A stretch of DNA of 64,000 nt, taken from contig JAMZAV010000791.1 of the NCBI GenBank assembly GCA_024449915.1, positions 124,001-188,000 on the forward strand, in the 5' to 3' direction. The stretch comes from Sweltsa coloradensis (taxonomy: Eukaryota; Arthropoda; Insecta; Plecoptera; Chloroperlidae). The notes below the pieces were generated by a model. The model had not been told where the DNA came from and ran no database searches. It saw only the letters and a program-made list of their open reading frames with translations. Positions 9,019 to 19,389 of this stretch are shown piece after piece. Made by a program: the position numbers and the translations under genes. How positions within the stretch are numbered: position 1 is the first letter of the stretch; each line of letters starts with the position of its first letter.

Positions 9019-12000
9019 GTGGGTACAGGCCTAGGCTAGGGCTAGGGCCTAGGGCCTATGGGTTCTAGGCCCTAGCTTTGAGTATAAAATATCCCCCAAG
9101 GGTCCAAAACAAAGATGCCCCAAAGGTATTCCCGTGCCTAGGCCTAGGCCCTACCTAGTAGGCCTAGGGCTAGGTCCTATGAATTTCCCAATGGATATTT
9201 TGTAAACAAAGACCTAGGCCTAAGCATCCTATCCTAAATCCCAATTAAAATGCTAAGTGTGACACCATGTCCCGATTGTGATTTAGCTTTGTCCTCTAAC
9301 CATTTCACCCACTCCTACTGAAAATCAGTTCGAACCAAATTTATAGGAGCCTATAGACTCTAAATCAGCCTCCGGACTACTTATTTTTTAATTTACGTTT
9401 GTTATGTTTGTTTACAGGATTAGCTGTGTTGGGGCTGGTAATTGCCATCTACGGAACAGAGTGCATAATATGGAAGTGTTTGTATGTTACTGTTAGTTTC
9501 ATACTTGCGCTGCTGAGCATCGGCGAGTGGGAGGTGAGTTTTGTTTCATTTCACTCTCAAAGTAAGAGTAAATGGTAATTATGCCGTATAGCGCCTCACG
9601 CAAAATACACTATTTTCCACACTATGATATTCCACGAAACGCTTAGGTACGCGGGAAAGGGGGAGGGGGCGCGAAGCGCGTAAGTCTTGCATTATTATTA
9701 TTAAAACATACGCGCTTCGCGTCCCCCCCCCCCCCCTCTCGTGTACCTAAGCTTTTCGGAACTCTTTCGGTTGGTATGGGCAGTTTTTGATCAGTAGGTA
9801 CTTTAGATTTAAAATAGCGACGTTAAAGGTTTTGTAGGTACACCTAAAAAAAACTGTCCACACCAACCGAAAAAGTACCACCCTTTCCACGTGTATTTTG
9901 CGTGAGGCGCTATACGGCATTTTTACCGTGTAAATTTATTGACAAAGTAGGCCTAGGCCCTTAAGGATATTAAAAATGTAACTTACAATTCTCACATTTC
10001 TCCAACTACTTATTTTCTTGGAATCATTATAGGCCTAGATGAAAACCTTAATTGGTCTAGACATTTTAATAACTTAATCAGAGTTGGGGAGTAACTTAAC
10101 GAAAGTAACGCGTTAGCGGTAACGCGTTATATTTTTAGTAACTTTTAGGGTAACGCGTTGCTTTTACAAAATCAGCAACTTTTTAAAGTAACTGATAGTT
10201 ATAAAACTTTTAAATGTCTCGCTACCCGTTGATGACATTTTTTATTTATCGGGTTGTTTCGTAGCGGCGGTAGTGATATCTTTCTGTCTGGGAATCTATC
10301 TGTTAGGAAGCTTATTTAGGTTAACCAATCAAAAAACTTAAATAGTAACAATAGGGAAAAAAACAATAACAAGAAACAAGAGGAATTTCACAAACTTCAT
10401 ATCATATTTGTCCTGAAGAAGAAGACAACATGGTCTTCGAAACGTCGACAGAAAGATATCACTACTGCTGCTACGAAACAACCCGATAAATAAAAAATGT
10501 TAACTGATAGTTATTTTCAGTTACTTTCAATTAACGTTAAGTTAAAAGTTACTTTTGTTTTGCAGCCTGTACTTCGTCGAAATAAACATCGCATTCATCA
10601 GGATAGGCCTATATCTAGCCTCGTTTCCGAGAAAATCTCGCATTATCAGCTGTCCTGTAGGGACGACCCCCCCCCCCCCCCCCCCACTAACACACACACG
10701 TATGGTGGTAGCGCTAGGCATTGACGGTTATCCTAGCATCACGTGCGGCAGCGAGATTGCTTATTTAGGTGAGATTTTTGTTTCAATTGCAAATTCGCAA
10801 AACGAGTTTCCTCAGCCTTTAGGGCGCATGTAGTGCGTTATACGCTCGCTATGCCTCAATAATTAAACAAATGAGCGCAGCGAACGGAGTGATCTCCATT
10901 CAACTTAAACGGCGCTTATTCTGTTAATCTGCGTGCGTGCGTGTGTGTACGTTGAAAATCAGCCGAATCGCTGAACAGATTGCACTGAAATTTTAAACAG
11001 ACATCCGGTACGAGTTTACTGAGAACTGCTAACAAAATCAGCTTGATCCATTGTGATTTAAACTCACAAGAAATAATAAATTGAAAAATAGGCTTCCAAT
11101 ATTAAAAGAAATTATTTTAAGGACAATGGTTTAGATTTTGAAAAGACATTTTTTGTTTGTTATTTACCTGGCTGTGAAATGCCGTGTACAAGGTAAATCA
11201 AATGTTGCACGTCAAGGTACCCCCAAATTCCGCTCGTAGATTGAGTAAACCTGGCAATATTTTCACGTATTTCGTACTGGCTATGTTTACCATAGTAGCC
11301 CCTATTGCCACAGATGATGATTTTGCGTTATATATGCATTTCAAAACATGTTTAATAATTTTTAAAATACGATCCAGAAATTACAAAATCTTTCCCGACC
11401 AGGGGATTGAACCCACGTCTCCCATATTTTGGCTATAAGGGCGCTTTAGCCAACTAGACTAGGGAAACGGCAAAGTCGTTAGACGAGTGATCGAGTCATG
11501 TGTTGAGTACCCGAGAACATTTGCATTTAAGATTGATAATTGGATGAGCGAAGCGAAGACTTCAATTTCACTGACCCCTCAAAAAATTTAGCTCCAATGT
11601 TTTTTTTTGTTTGTTTGTTTTTCTGTCTGTTTGTTCGCACGATTCCGGGTAAACGGCATATGCGATCTTGATGAAAATTGAAGGGGACCTTCGAAATCTC
11701 TGAACTTAGACCTGCCACGTTTTTGGGTACAATCGAAGAAATATTTCTCATGAATATCGAACTTCTACGATTTTTTTTCGATTTTTAGTGCGATATTTTC
11801 GTGACATTTGGGCCGATTCTGACCAAACGGGTGGGGCTACAACGTTCATATTTTACATGGACATTAAGGTAATGGTGATGTATTGCTTTTTGAAAGAAAA
11901 AGTTGAAAAATTTAGCCAGAATCCATAGAATAAAGGTTTTAATATTAGTTTTATTTAGGTTTATAGGCCTAATAACAATTAACAAGACAGTAACAATAAA

Positions 12001-13866
12001 AACTTGACAACAATCACCTACCCTACAATGCATTCAAAAAGCACTTGCAAAGGAAAAGTGGTCCCGTGCAAACTAAAAACTTACAAAAATGCTCATCCAT
12101 CAACGTGGCGGGACTTAAGCGTTTTCCTGGTTATATTCATATAAATAATAGTTTTATTAAGTTTAGTTGGTATACGGGCGCATCAACTGTAAGGCCATAA
12201 TGCGCCTCTCTAGCCTATGATAGGCTAGGGAGGCCTAAGGTAGGGGGAAGAAAAGTAATGTTACCGGGTACTCAACACATGACTCACTCACTCGTTTAAC
12301 AACGACTTTGGCGTTTCCCTAGTATTCATCGTCATAAAGCGTTGTGCGTTCCATTCAGTGTTCGAAAAAGTTGAATCTAAGTAGTAGAAGCAGGATAGTG
12401 GAAATGGCCTGTTTACAGTCAATTTATGTGAATTCACATTAAGTCAGAATCATCAATACATTACCGGAATACATTATTGAATTCAATTTCATATTAATTT
12501 TCATTTATAATGAGTTTCCTAAAGTGTTTTACATTCGTTTAATTAGCATTTCTGCCACGAACACCGCAAAACAAACTTTTACAAGTTAACTTCTTATGGT
12601 AACTTAACTTTCCAGTTACTTTATTTTTGTACTAACTTTAACTTTAACTAATTACTTTTAAAGTCCACTAACTTAACTTTTAAAAAGTTACTATTTTTGA
12701 CTAACTTCCCCAACTCTGAACTTAATCAATCATTTTGGAACCCTATTTCCAACTTTGAAATCGGGTAGGGGGTGGGAGGTTCCCACCACATTCTTCGCCT
12801 CCCCAAGTTTATCGAAGCCAGCTATAGCCATGCCTCAGCCTGACGCTTCCCCCATATCATATTTTACTTCCTCTGCATCACTTTTTTCTTCTTCAGGGAC
12901 CTCTTAACAGTTTTTGCCATATTTTTATTTTCTCCCTAGGACCTACATCATAATACGTGCCATTGCGCCAATTGTAGGACAAAGTTAATTCTCTGATTTT
13001 CTAAATCCTGTGATCTGTTGGCCTTTGACTACCTGTAGTCTCACCTAAAATTGTTTATGAATTGTCTCTATTCTTGAACAATGCTTTTTTTACGTCAATT
13101 CTACCCATGGCGGAAACAATACATCACTAAATGTTATCTGGTGTTTACTTTATATTAGGACGTTGTAGTCGACCGTATCAAGAAGATCGCAACGATCACT
13201 CGCTCCAACTGGTACGGCCGCCTGTGCAGCCGAGTCATCACTGCCCACACCAAAGTTGTACCCCTCAACATCATCAGCGGTGTTGAGGTGAGGGGTGATA
13301 CTGTTGTGCTGGTGCTGAGAAACGATCCCCCCGTTGTCATTGCAGCATACACTGACTTCAGGTAAATACTGTAGTAGGCCTATGCTTTTAGAGGTACCAC
13401 CGTAGCGGTAAAGAAGCCTAAAACTACTAGTACTTCATCCCAGCTGTCTCCTCTCCACCGTGTGCTTTCCGTCAGGGTGTTTTTTTTTAAATTTTAAATC
13501 ATTGATTTAAATAAGATTTATATCATATTATGATTTATTTAATCAATACAAATTTGACTAAAATCAAAAAGTTGATTTAAATATTAAATAAATCATTATT
13601 TAATTTTATATTTTTTTATAAAACAAAAAAATCACACAACCTGCTTTTCGTGCAGGCAACTTGAAGCGATCCGCGAAGATGTCTCTTCGTTTCTGCGTCT
13701 GAGCCGCATGGAGCGGGTCCGACTGGAGGAGATGGGGGATGACACCTCGTGGGTGGGGTTGTGGTGGGAAGCTGAGATGTCGCACTTGTTGGACACTCCA
13801 CCGCCCCCCTCCCTCCAGCACTCCGGAATCGACGTTCTAGTACCTGTGGAACCAGCAGCCGCCTAG
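8937..13866 (+). CDS. CYBC1: CYBC1 (EROS), cytochrome b-245 chaperone 1
   Basis: CYBC1 is an ER membrane protein needed for stable expression of the gp91phox-p22phox heterodimer of the phagocyte NADPH oxidase. Four exons (8937-9018, 9418-9533, 13159-13361, 13656-13866) join to 612 nt: 203 residues plus TAG, against 187 in human. Residues 11-28 contain RLHLSHAPGA, matching RLHLKRAPGI. Residues about 23-62 form two hydrophobic segments around IIWKCLYVT (human LGWKLFYVT), aligning without gaps. A family-typical beta-rich region follows (residues 67-133), then a C-terminal helix with EAIREDVSSFLRL. The donor at 9019 (GTGGGT) was chosen over 9016 because it keeps this alignment gapless. Exon 1 is too short for ORF finders. 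Intron 2 (3.6 kb) is full of transposons. The function rests on homology. Confidence 0.88.
9418..9533 (+). CDS. CYBC1: CYBC1 exon 2, membrane segments
   Basis: 116 nt after acceptor TTTGTTTACAG, ending at GAG before donor GTGAGT. It encodes the two hydrophobic stretches separated by the WKCLYVT motif and ends in GEWE, corresponding to LEDWE in the vertebrate protein. Confidence 0.88.
9581..9920. mobile_element. 340-bp TIR element in CYBC1 intron 2
   Basis: The two ends are inverted copies of about 30 bp with no mismatch I can see (ATGCCGTATAGCGCCTCACG... at 9581 and its reverse ending at 9920). A second inverted pair is nested inside: TTAGGTACGCGGG with GCGCGAAGCGCG at about 9643-9680, and its reverse at about 9709-9752. 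There is no coding capacity. Non-autonomous MITE-type element of unknown superfamily. Confidence 0.85.
10236..10499. mobile_element. Penelope-like foldback with hammerhead-like motif
   Basis: Arms of about 52 bp, 10236-10287 and 10447-10499, are near-perfect inverted copies (ATTTATCGGGTTGTTTCGTA and its reverse). Just inside the right arm, 10413-10446, is CTGAAGA, a stem GAAGAC/GTCTTC, then GAAACGTC. These are the hammerhead core boxes with one extra A before helix II. Penelope-like retroelements are known to carry hammerheads in terminal repeats; that assignment is inferred. Confidence 0.55.
10871..12322 (+). mobile_element. Family B composite carrying a tRNA-like segment and a nested A1
   Basis: Begins ATGAGCGCAGCGAACGGAGT (10871), the family B outer end. 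About 550 bp later comes a minus-strand tRNA-like sequence (B box as GGATTGAACCC at about 11403-11413), followed at once by an inverted B terminus (CTAGGGAAACGGCAAAGTCG, from 11459). An A1 element is nested at 11540-12130. The far end is the B terminus CGACTTTGGCGTTTCCCTAG at 12322. The unit 10871-11520 recurs inverted at 16640-17233. ORFs here (11184-11438, 11527-11751, 11785-12033) are repeat read-through. Confidence 0.65.
11540..12130 (+). mobile_element. Family A element, subtype A1, full length
   Basis: The cleanest A1 copy. The 5' end is TTGGATGAGCGAAGCGAAGA. Internal blocks include GACCTGCCACGTTTTTGGGT, ATTTCTCATGAATATCG, TCTGACCAAACGGGTGGGGC and AGCCAGAATCCATAGAATAA. The 3' end is GCTCATCCATCAACG then TGGCGGGACTTAAGCGTTTT and CCTGG at 12130. 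Length is about 590 bp with no coding capacity. Inserted in the B composite, so younger than it. Confidence 0.85.
13159..13361 (+). CDS. CYBC1: CYBC1 exon 3
   Basis: 203 nt after acceptor TATATTAG, with donor GTAAAT and phase 0 to phase 2. It encodes the soluble domain, ending VVLVLRNDPPVVIAAYTDF, aligned with the MVVLRLATGFSHPLT region of the human protein. Confidence 0.88.
13656..13866 (+). CDS. CYBC1: CYBC1 exon 4 and stop
   Basis: 211 nt after acceptor TTTTCGTGCAG; a split arginine codon (AG|G) joins it to exon 3. It encodes the conserved QLEAIREDVSSFLRL helix and a longer, Trp- and Pro-containing tail than in vertebrates. TAG is at 13864. Two minus-strand ORFs at 13606-13821 are its antisense shadow. 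Confidence 0.88.
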
Positions 13867-14022
13867 GCTGAATCTCCCAAGACTAAATACTAAATCTAAT
13901 TTTATACACTATTGCCTATTGTGCATTTGTGCATGCTATGTAGCGTTATTTTTTATTTATTTTCTAATAATGAGTATAAATCAATATGACTGTGACTACA
14001 AACGAGTTTGTGTAACATAAAA

Positions 14023-14028
14023 AATAAA
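14023..14028 (+). terminator. Polyadenylation signal of CYBC1
   Basis: AATAAA 157 bp after the CYBC1 stop codon, in AT-rich 3' UTR-like sequence. It is the first canonical hexamer on this strand after the stop. Confidence 0.6.
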
Positions 14029-14079
14029 TGTAAATACCTCCAGCTCCAGTAGGGCCTACATAACCAGAGTGGATATAAA

Positions 14080-14250
14080 TTAGGGAAACGCCAAAGTCGT
14101 TGTTAGATGAGTGAGTGAGCCATGTGTTGAGTACCCGGTTACCGGTAACATTCCCTTTCTTCCCCCTACCTAAGGCCTCTCTAGCCTACCATACCATAGG
14201 CTAGAGTGGCACAATATGGCCTTAGTTGACACTCAAAACCCTATTAATTA
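14080..14250 (-). mobile_element. Family B terminus fragment
   Basis: TAGGGAAACGCCAAAGTCGT at 14081, followed by the B subterminal GATGAGTGAGTGAGCCATGT, GTTGAGTACCCGG and the GGCTAGAGTGGCAC block. Truncated after about 170 bp. Confidence 0.7.
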
Positions 14251-14413
14251 TACCTCTATTATGAGACTTTTATTATTATAATATTAATATTATTATTGTT
14301 ATTGTTATTGTTATTGTTATTCTTCTTCTTATAATTATTATTATTGAAGAGAAATTATAACATTGACGGGATATTTTGTCGCGTCGTAATGAAATGAATG
14401 AAATCAAGAATAA

Positions 14414-15011
14414 TTGGATGAGCGTAGCGAGCGAAGCAAAGATTCCATTTCACTACACTGGAGAAAAAAATCCGGAATGTTTTTTTTTTTTTTTTTTTTT
14501 TTTTGTGGTGTTTGTTAACACGATTCCGGCTAAACCGATACTCCGATTGCGATGAAATTTTATGGAGGCCTTCGAAATCTCTGAACTTAGAACTGCCACG
14601 TTTTTGAGCGCAATCGGGAAATTTTTTCTCATAAAAAACGCAATTTTACGATTTTTTTCGATTTTTAAAAAATTTCTTCGACTTATAACACCTACATGCT
14701 TTATCCGATTGTAATGATTTTTTCACAGAACCTCAATTTTATGAACTTATATATTCGTGTTAAATTTGAGCGCAATCGAATAATTATTTCTTATGAAAAT
14801 TGCAATTTTACGATTTTTTTCTTTTTTTAAAATTACGAATTTAATTAAAAAAATTAAGTTAATTTTTTTTTAAATTAAATTTAATTAAAATAAATCTTCG
14901 ACTAAGAAATGTTTTTTTCATAGAACAACAGAAAATCCGCGTAACACATGGCAGCTCAATGCACCATATACGCTCATCCAGCAACGCGGCGGGACTTAAG
15001 CGTTTTCCTAG
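14414..15011 (+). mobile_element. Family A element, subtype A2, full length
   Basis: Starts TTGGATGAGCGTAGCGAGCG (14414) and ends CATCCAGCAACGCGGCGGGA then CTTAAGCGTTTTCCTAG (15011). A2 internal landmarks are AAAATCCGGAATG, CACGATTCCGGCTAAACCG, AACACCTACATGCTTTATCC and GCAGCTCAATGCACC. A2 shares its termini with A1 but the interior is largely different. Confidence 0.8.
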
Positions 15012-15103
15012 TGTAAATTATTCACCATTACGACGCGACAAAACATCCTGTCAATGTTATAATTTCTCTTCAATTATATCGGGTCGCGAAAGTAAAACAT
15101 GTG

Positions 15104-15115
15104 AAATTATTATTA

Positions 15116-15150
<35 letters not shown>
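15104..15150. repeat. (ATT)n microsatellite
   Basis: About 15 near-perfect ATT units ending exactly at the A1 terminus GGATGAGCG. A1 appears to have inserted into, or next to, the microsatellite. The ORF at 14959-15156 includes the resulting isoleucine run and is not a gene. Confidence 0.85.
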
Positions 15151-16509
15151 GGATGAGCGAAGCGAAGACTTCAATGTTACCGACCCTCAAAAAATTTAGC
15201 TCCTATGTTTTTTGTTTTGTTTTGTTTTTGTTTTTCTGTCTGTTTGTTCGCACGCTAGGCCTACCGGGCAAACGGCATATATGCGATCTTGATGGAAATT
15301 GGAGGGGACCTTCGAAATCTCTGAACTTAGACCTGCCACGTTTTTGAGTAGGTACAACCGAAGAAATATTTCTCATGAATATACAATTTCCTTATTTTTT
15401 TTTTACTAGGAAAACGCTTAAGTCCCGCCGCGTTGTTGGATGAGCGTATTGGTGCATTGAGCTGCCATGTGTTATGCGGATTTTCTGTTCTGTGAAAAAA
15501 TCATTACTAAGCTGAAGATTTTTTTTTAAATTTTTAAAATAATAAAATAACTTTAATTTATTTTTTAGTTAATCGTATTTTAAAAAAAAAAAATCTTAAA
15601 ATTTCGATTTTTCATAAAAAATTATTTGATTTGCTCAAATTCACAGTATAATATATCGATTCATAAAAATTAAGGTTCTGTTAAAAAATCATTACAATCG
15701 ATAAATTGTGTTATAAGTCAAAGATTTGTTTTAAAAAAGAAAAACCGTAAAATGCGATTCATGCAAAATATATTCATTGCGCTTGAAATTTCCAACGTAT
15801 ATCTATTAAAATAATAGTCCCGTGAAAAAATTTTACATGTACAAGCGTGTAGTATTATAAATCGAAAAGTTTTTCAAATATCAAAAAAATCGTAAAATTG
15901 TGTTTTTGTTGAGAATTTTTTTTTCGATTGCGATCAAACGTGGAAGTCAAGATTCAGAGATTTTGAAGGCCTCAAAAAATTTCTCATGCAATCGGAGTAT
16001 CGGTTTAGCCGAATCGTGTAACAAACGCAGTACACGCAAAAAAAACAAAAGAAAAGAAGGACTAAAAAAAGAACTTCCGGATTTTTTTCCCGTGTAGTGA
16101 AAGAAATCTTCCTTCGCTCGCTACGCTCATCCAATTATTTAATTTTTTAAATGAATGTTAATGAAATTTTTTTTCCGATTTTTAGTGCGATATTTTTGTG
16201 ACATTTGGGCCGATTCTGACCAAACGGGTGCGGCTACAACGTTCATATTTTACATGGAAATTAAGGTAATAGTGATGTATTGCTTTTTGAAAGAAAAAGT
16301 TGAAAAAGTTAGCAAGAATCCATAGAATAAAGGTTTTAATGAGTTTTTTGAGGTTTATAATAACAATTAACAAGGAACAATAGAAACTTGACAACAATCA
16401 CCTACAATGCATTCAAATAGCACTTGCAAAGGAAACGTGGTCCTACGCAAACTAAAAACTTACAAAAAAGCTCATCCGTCAACGCGGCGGGACTTAAGCG
16501 TTTTCCTAG
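15149..16509 (+). mobile_element. A1 element split by a degenerate nested A2 (15406-16134)
   Basis: A1 begins TTGGATGAGCGAAGCGAAGA at 15149, breaks at about 15405, resumes by about 16170 with TTTTTAGTGCGATATTTTTG, and ends GGCGGGACTTAAGCGTTTTC then CTAG at 16509. The insert 15406-16134 has A2 ends (CTAGGAAAACGCTTAAGTCC; CGCTACGCTCATCCAA) but many one-base losses inside compared with the other A2 copies. Confidence 0.75.
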
Positions 16510-16639
16510 TTATTATATAATATTAGACTTTGTGGGCTTCTCAAAGTTATTTATTAGGCCTAAATGCCTTTTGTAAATATGTAACATATATTTGAGAATA
16601 AAATCACATCTAAACTTAATCTGAATTATCAAACTTAAA

Positions 16640-17233
16640 TGAAAATGTTCCCGGGTACTCAACACATGACTCGCTCACACGTCTAACAACGACTTCGGCT
16701 TTTCCCTAGTCGAGTTAGCTAATGCGCCCTTTTACCCAAAATGTGGGAGACCTGGATTCAAACCATCGGTCGGAAAAGATTTTTTAATTTATTAAAACAT
16801 GTTTATAACGCATACAATTACAATACTATGGAAAACATAGCCAGTACGAAATACAAGTAAAGATTGCAAGGTTTACTCAATGTCCCAGCAAAATTTAGGG
16901 GAACCTTGGTCACTGCTTTGCATGTTAACACAGCCTGTCAAAAATTATTCAACAAAATTTCTTCTTCAAGAACAAAAGCATTGTTGTTAAAATGAAACCT
17001 ACACATTTCAAGCCAATTCTTCAATTTATTAGGTTTAAATCGCAACAAATTGTGTTCATTGTGTTAGCAGTTCTGAGTTTACTGGTCACGGATGTCTTTC
17101 AAATTTCAGCTCAATCTATTTGGCCGTTTGGCCGTAGGGGACCGGACAAACAGACATATAACGTACAGACTAATAATCACGACCAAGGCCCGTTCGAGTT
17201 GCGTTGAGACTACGTTCGCTGTGCTCACTCGTC
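16640..17233 (-). mobile_element. Family B/tRNA-like composite, reverse copy
   Basis: Order on the plus strand: GGGTACTCAACACATGACTC, the B terminus ending TTTTCCCTAG at 16709, a tRNA-like segment (TCGAGTTAGCTAATGCGC...GGATTCAAACC, about 16710-16770), then a body ending GACTACGTTCGCTGTGCTCA then CTCGTC at 17233. This is the mirror image of 10871-11520, with the same junction between CTAG and the tRNA-like part. The small ORFs at 16992-17547 are read-through. Confidence 0.65.
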
Positions 17234-18230
17234 CTATTCATCATCATTATCTGTTGCCATGTCCAACTCTGCGTTGGGTCGGCATTGAAGACAGGTCTCT
17301 TCATCTTCTTCTGTCCTGCCACCACTCCTCTTCTTCCACCACATTCCAGTTTCCTCCACGCTGTTCTACATCTTTTCTCACACTATTCTGCCATTGTTGT
17401 CATGGTCTGCCCCTTGTTGTCCTACCTGGAATTTCCAATACCATCATCCTTCTTGGTAATCTCGATCTTTCCATTCTTTTGACATGTCCGAACCACTTTA
17501 ATCTTCTCTCTCTAATTCACTCCATTAAATTCCTCACGCCTACTTGAACTCGGATATCCTCATTCCGTATTCGGTCCCATCTAGTCTTACCTACAATGCT
17601 TCTCAAAAACTTCATATCTACAGCCTGCACAAGGCTCTCATCCACTGTTGTCATATTCCAAGTCTCTGCTGAACAAAGTAGATCTGGTAGATGGTAACCT
17701 TGCACTTCTTTGGTACTTCTCTGTTCCATATGAGATCTCGGATAGATTGGAATAACCCCACAGCTTGCTGCATCCTTCTTCCTATCTCTGGTTGAATCCT
17801 TCCATCGCATGCTACTATACTCCCCACATACTTAAAATTCCCCACTTGCTTTAAAATCTGTCCCAGTAGAATCCTGACATTCTTCGCTTTATCTCGTGTC
17901 ATCAGCATTGTTTCACTCTTGCCACTTCCAAACACCAGTCCATATTCTCCTGCCACCACACTCCACACATCAACTTGAGATTGTACCTCCTCTTCATCCT
18001 CTCCCCACACCAAAAGATCGTCTGCAAATAACATTATTTTCATACATTCTTCTCCGTTTCTCTCTGCAACTTTCCTAGTGATTTCGTCCATGACGATGAA
18101 CAATAGTGGTGACAGTACACTTCCTTGTTTTAACCCTCTCCTAATGTCAAACCACTCTGTAATTCACAGCACTTCTAGATATCGAGTACATCTCTTTTAC
18201 TCTTGTTATTATTCCTTTGTCTTTTACTCA
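17234..18230 (-). pseudogene. LINE reverse transcriptase fragment (RTE-like), 5'-truncated
   Basis: A minus-strand ORF (17651-18103) carries the reverse-transcriptase active-site box MLFADDLLVWGEDEEEVQ, then YVGSIVACDGRIQPEIGRRM and the start of the C-terminal DLIWNREVPKKCKVTIYQI region. The reading continues after frameshifts through 17517-17810 (ETWNMTTVDESLVQAVDMKF) to a CATCATCATTATC tail at about 17240, i.e. ATGATGATG on the sense strand, as in the related copies at 44.7 and 49.3 kb. No endonuclease domain is left. Decayed, not expressed as a full protein. Confidence 0.85.
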
Positions 18231-18255
18231 TCTTATTATATAAAAGATATTTGTG

Positions 18256-18620
18256 TGGCTCGATGGTCTTGTGGTTAGCCTACCTGCTTCCAATGCAGAA
18301 GGTCCAGGGTTCGATTCCCGCTAATGTCAGAAGTTTTTTCACTTCTGATTTGGACTTAAGTCCATCCGTTCTTGTCTTAGGAATTTGTAATTAGTGACTT
18401 TGGAGCCGTCCTAGCAACGAGGCACATAATCCATTGATATATTTTTTTTTCTTTCTATAGTACTATATATAATAAATTTCGATAAAGTTGTTCTGAATCG
18501 GCCTTGTTGATTCTGACGTTGATCCGCGGGTGTTCGCACTGTCTATACCACTGATTGCTATATTTCCTATTAAATACGAATGGATGTTATCGCCGCGTGT
18601 GGATGGCGTATTGGGCTCAG
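18256..18620 (+). mobile_element. SINE1, tRNA-derived, diverged copy
   Basis: The head has an A box (TGGTCTTGTGGTTAGCCTAC) and B box (GGTTCGATTCCCG) at tRNA spacing, with CTGCTTCCAATGCAG as anticodon arm. The body (GTCAGAAGTTTTTT, GACTTTGGAGCCGTCCTAGC, TTGTTCTGAATCGGCC) matches the copies at 20.95, 24.49 and 27.0 kb. The 3' part becomes divergent after about 18540. The tRNA source could be glycine (UCC) or another; I cannot tell. Confidence 0.85.
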
Positions 18621-18649
18621 GGTTGGCTTGGTCAGGTTTTGGTTTTTGT

Positions 18650-19260
18650 CGACTAAAAATATTACTAGTCGTAAGACTTTTTAAATTAAATACGGAATAT
18701 TTAAATTTACTAAGTTTTTTTTTATTCGTATTTTTAAAAAGAAAAATTTAAATTTGCGTTTTCATAAATAAATATTACATGTCGTATTATATTGCTCAAA
18801 ATTTGCACGAAAATTACTTTACAAATTAAGTTCGTAAAAAATTACAATTACTTATGTGCTTATAAGTCATGAATCTTAGAAAGATAAATACTGTAAAATT
18901 AGATATTCATGAAAAAAGACTGACTGACATCAATTTTGACAAAATTCTCATTCATAAATTAGGTTTAGAAAACCATTGTTAAAAAAGTTTTTAAGTTCTA
19001 AATGATGTCTTTCGAAATTTTTTTAAGAAATATTAATAAATTTTACAAAGGAAGTCTTTATGATAAAAATCTTGATGGCAGTCAAACATTTTCGTTCTAG
19101 TTCAGAGAATTGAAGGCCTCATAAATTTTAAATTGAGTCGTTAGCCGAATTCGCTTGATTACAAACACACAATGCAAACTAGAAAAAAAACTGAAGAAGT
19201 AAAATGGATTTATTACTCCATGTAGTGAAATGTGATTCCTTCGCCGACGTAGCATAGAAT
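18650..19260 (-). mobile_element. Highly degenerate A2 element
   Basis: Recognisable A2 landmarks are scattered through: TTATAAGTCATGAATCTTAG, TAGTTCAGAGAATTGAAGGC, CTCCATGTAGTGAAATG. Many small deletions make it the most diverged copy in the window, so it is probably old. Confidence 0.5.
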
Positions 19261-19389
19261 TCGATCCTAATATCGTATTTGGATGAATCTATTTAAATCG
19301 CGATGGATGGGCCTGCTAGGGTTCGCTTGGTCCTTTAGTTCTTCCAATGCATGAACACAGTGTGACCGAAGTGTTTTTATTAATTAAAA

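Larger units (their letters stand above)
10079..12718. mobile_element. hAT-like element with exact 8-bp target duplication, filled by nested insertions
   Basis: The left end CAGAGTTGGGGAGTAACTTA starts at 10079. The right end is its reverse complement in outline (...TAACTTCCCCAACTCTG, ending 12718). Both are flanked by AACTTAAT (10071-10078 and 12719-12726), a perfect 8-bp duplication typical of hAT transposition. Subterminal sequence is rich in GTAACTT repeats on both sides. No transposase is left: the middle is taken up by a Penelope-like foldback (10236-10499) and by B and A1 elements. Lies in CYBC1 intron 2. Confidence 0.85.

Noticed and set aside
17204..17547. Plus-strand ORFs of 92 and 151 codons
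   Set aside because: Antisense of a decayed LINE reverse transcriptase and part of a B element.
18257..18330. Functional tRNA gene
   Set aside because: A and B boxes are good but the acceptor stem does not pair and the sequence continues into a repeated body found at three other places: a SINE.
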